From Lachnospiraceae bacterium UBA7196 (GTDB taxonomy: Bacteria > Bacillota > Clostridia > Lachnospirales > Lachnospiraceae), in the NCBI GenBank assembly GCA_002490835.1, contig DKUU01000018.1:210648-274647 (forward strand): a DNA stretch of 64,000 nucleotides. The letters are read 5' to 3'. The translations under genes were made by a program, and so were the position numbers. Below are positions 62,241 to 64,000 of the stretch, piece by piece. The number at the start of each line of letters is the position of its first letter. Positions within the stretch are counted from its first letter, which is position 1. Under the pieces are notes generated by a model, which saw only the letters and a list, made by a program, of their open reading frames with translations, did no database searches and was not told the origin of the DNA.

Positions 62241-64000
62241 ATGGATAAAAGGGACATTTCAGAGACGGAAGCGCTGCGCTATTATAAAGAGGCCTACAGA
62301 CGGGAGCAGAAGAGGGGCAGGGCGCTTTCGAAAAAACTCGCGGAAGCGGAGAGGAGCGAGACGGAGGCAGTCGGAAAGCTGGCGAGGATCAAGGGAAGTC
62401 TTTTGTGGCGGCTTTCGAAACCTCTGCGCATGCTGGTACACAAGATGCAGCGGACGAAGGAGAGGTTAGGGTATTACGGGAGCCTGAAAGGCGTCCTTAA
62501 AAAGCTGAACGCCAAGGCAATTGAGAAAAAAGCCAGAGTACAGCACGGGACAGCCAGCTTTCCGGGACTTGAGGAGGCGGCGAGACAGCGCCTTACCAAG
62601 TTTGAAAAAGAGGTGAAATTCAGCATTCTCATGCCTCTTTACAATACGCCGGAAGCGTATCTGCGGCAGGCGATCGAGTCTGTGACGGATCAGACTTACG
62701 AGAATTGGGAGCTTTGTCTGGCGGACGGTTCGGATGAAGAACACGCTTATGTGGAGCAGATCTGCAGGGAATATATGGGGCAGGATAAACAGTATCTGCG
62801 CCCAAGGAGCAGCCTGTATTGCCGGATCCTCTATAAGAAACTGCCGAAAAATGAGGGGATTTCCGGCAATACAAACGCCTGTCTTTCCATGTCGTCGGGA
62901 AATTATATCGCGCTTTTTGACCATGACGATGTGCTCCACCCCAGCGTTCTTTACGAGTATGCGAAGGTCATCTGCGAGCGGGGGGCGGATTATATCTACT
63001 GCGATGAGGCTACTTTTAAGGGGAACGGCACCATTGACGATATGATCACGCTGCATTTTAAGCCGGATTATGCGCCGGACAATCTGCTGGCTAATAATTA
63101 CATCTGTCATTTCAGCGCTTTTGCAAGGCGGCTTCTGGATGGCACGGAGCTGTTTCGGTCCAAGTTTGACGGCAGTCAGGATCATGACATGATCCTGCGG
63201 CTCACATCGCGTGCAAAATGCGTGGTGCATGTGCCGAAACTCCTTTATTACTGGCGGTCGCATGCGGGCAGCGTAGCTTCTGACATCAATGCGAAAAGTT
63301 ATGCCATAGAGGCGGCGAAAGGGGCTGTGGCAGCGCATCTGACGGCGCGGGGCTTTCAGAATTTCGAGATCACTTCCACAAAAGCCTTTGAGACGATCTT
63401 TCAGATCAAGTATGCCATAATAGGAAATCCTAAAGTTTCCATTGTGATTCCAAATAAGGATCATCTGGAAGATCTGAAACGCTGCATTACATCCATTTTG
63501 GAACGCAGCACCTATGATAATCTGGAGATCATCGTGGTGGAGAACAACAGCGCAACAGAGGAGATTTTTGACTACTATAAGGAGATACAGGAAAATCCGG
63601 CCGTACGTGTTATCACATACAAGGGAGAATTTAATTACTCGCGCATCAATAATCTGGGCGTTTCCGAAGCGTCGGGAGAGTATGTGCTGCTTTTAAACAA
63701 TGACACGCAGGTCATTACGCCGGACTGGATCGAGGAACTTTTGATGTACGCGCAGCGCAGGGATGTGGGCGCCGTGGGGGCGAAACTTTACTATGAGGAC
63801 AGAACGATCCAGCATGCGGGCGTGGTGCTGGGGCTTGGTGCGCACAGGACGGCGGGACATAGTCATTATCGTGTGGCCAGTCAGAATCTGGGGTATATGG
63901 GGAGGCTCTGCTATGCGCAGAATGTGATGGCGGTGACTGGTGCCTGTCTGATGATGCGCAAGCTCCTGTTTGAGAAGCTGGGCGGTCTGGAAGAGGCTTT
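62241..64000 (+). CDS. tandem GT2 glycosyltransferase, 3' end outside window
   Basis: At least 586 residues; the frame is open at the right edge. The start ATG 62241 has AAAGGA 11 nt upstream. A helical basic N-terminus (~1-110) precedes a full GT2 domain with 'FSILMPLYNTPEAYLRQAIE', 'YIALFDHDDVLHPSVL' and 'LHFKPDYAPDNLLANNYICH'. A second GT2 domain begins near residue 395 with 'SIVIPNKDHLEDLKRCITSI', 'LLLNNDTQVITPDWI' and 'GAVGAKLYYEDRTIQHAGV'. Unlike its upstream neighbour, both domains are intact here. It is likely a bifunctional chain-extending sugar transferase for the exported polymer. Confidence 0.9.
   Translation, partial: MDKRDISETEALRYYKEAYRREQKRGRALSKKLAEAERSETEAVGKLARIKGSLLWRLSKPLRMLVHKMQRTKERLGYYGSLKGVLKKLNAKAIEKKARVQHGTASFPGLEEAARQRLTKFEKEVKFSILMPLYNTPEAYLRQAIESVTDQTYENWELCLADGSDEEHAYVEQICREYMGQDKQYLRPRSSLYCRILYKKLPKNEGISGNTNACLSMSSGNYIALFDHDDVLHPSVLYEYAKVICERGADYIYCDEATFKGNGTIDDMITLHFKPDYAPDNLLANNYICHFSAFARRLLDGTELFRSKFDGSQDHDMILRLTSRAKCVVHVPKLLYYWRSHAGSVASDINAKSYAIEAAKGAVAAHLTARGFQNFEITSTKAFETIFQIKYAIIGNPKVSIVIPNKDHLEDLKRCITSILERSTYDNLEIIVVENNSATEEIFDYYKEIQENPAVRVITYKGEFNYSRINNLGVSEASGEYVLLLNNDTQVITPDWIEELLMYAQRRDVGAVGAKLYYEDRTIQHAGVVLGLGAHRTAGHSHYRVASQNLGYMGRLCYAQNVMAVTGACLMMRKLLFEKLGGLEEA

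Noticed and set aside
1..64000. tRNA, rRNA, riboswitch, insertion sequence or phage genes
   Set aside because: I looked for such features by eye on both strands and found none that can be supported.

Overview
This 64 kb window reads as one large cell-surface glycan region from a Gram-positive, low-to-mid GC Firmicute. A Lachnospiraceae-type (Clostridia) gut anaerobe is the best fit. This rests on the strong AGGAGG-type ribosome binding sites, membrane-anchored GH25 lysozymes with Big2 and Cna-like domains, a BspA-type LRR surface protein, and the MBOAT/SGNH/FkbH gene mix. It is an inference from gene content; no rRNA or other marker gene is present. I found no tRNA, rRNA, CRISPR array, transposase or phage gene.

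Layout. 1-5 kb: the 3' part of a giant secreted LRR/Ig-like protein and a convergent XRE regulator. 5.6-16 kb: polymer assembly genes, namely two polytopic membrane proteins or glycosyltransferases, GT4, GT8 and GT2 enzymes, UDP-glucose dehydrogenase, a UDP-glucuronate 4-epimerase-like enzyme, a GtrB/DPM1-like GT2 and a YdjC-like deacetylase. 16-46 kb: an acylation and lipid-linked sugar zone with four MBOAT O-acyltransferases, six SGNH/DltD-like proteins, an FkbH-like enzyme with its own acyl carrier protein, a VOC protein, GtrA, several large GT-C-like membrane proteins (one split by a frameshift), a radical SAM/SPASM protein, an ABC exporter with two permeases, and a UDP-galactopyranose-mutase-like flavoprotein. 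47-54 kb: a zinc-ribbon gene, two membrane-anchored GH25 lysozymes, and dTDP-rhamnose genes rfbB, rfbA and rfbC (no rfbD in the window). 54.8-64 kb: an ABC polysaccharide exporter (Wzm/Wzt-like with a C-terminal recognition domain), a 700-residue methyltransferase plus kinase-like protein of WbdD-like layout, and two large tandem GT2 enzymes, the last cut by the window end.

How the genes may work together. Cytoplasmic enzymes make UDP-GlcA/UDP-GalA and dTDP-rhamnose precursors. GT2/GT4/GT8 enzymes build chains. The Wzm/Wzt exporter, probably gated by chain-end methylation or phosphorylation, moves one polymer out. GtrA/GtrB-type and GT-C proteins add side sugars from lipid carriers outside the membrane. 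The MBOAT/SGNH pairs acylate surface glycans, and the FkbH-ACP pair may supply a three-carbon acyl group.

The most unusual non-coding signal is a set of structured intergenic repeats. Three copies of a 135-190 bp inverted-repeat element have conserved arms and variable hairpin interiors. A small hairpin module with covarying base pairs occurs alone, as the last codons of gtrA, and nested inside one large element. Two further long inverted repeats flank the ABC ATPase gene.
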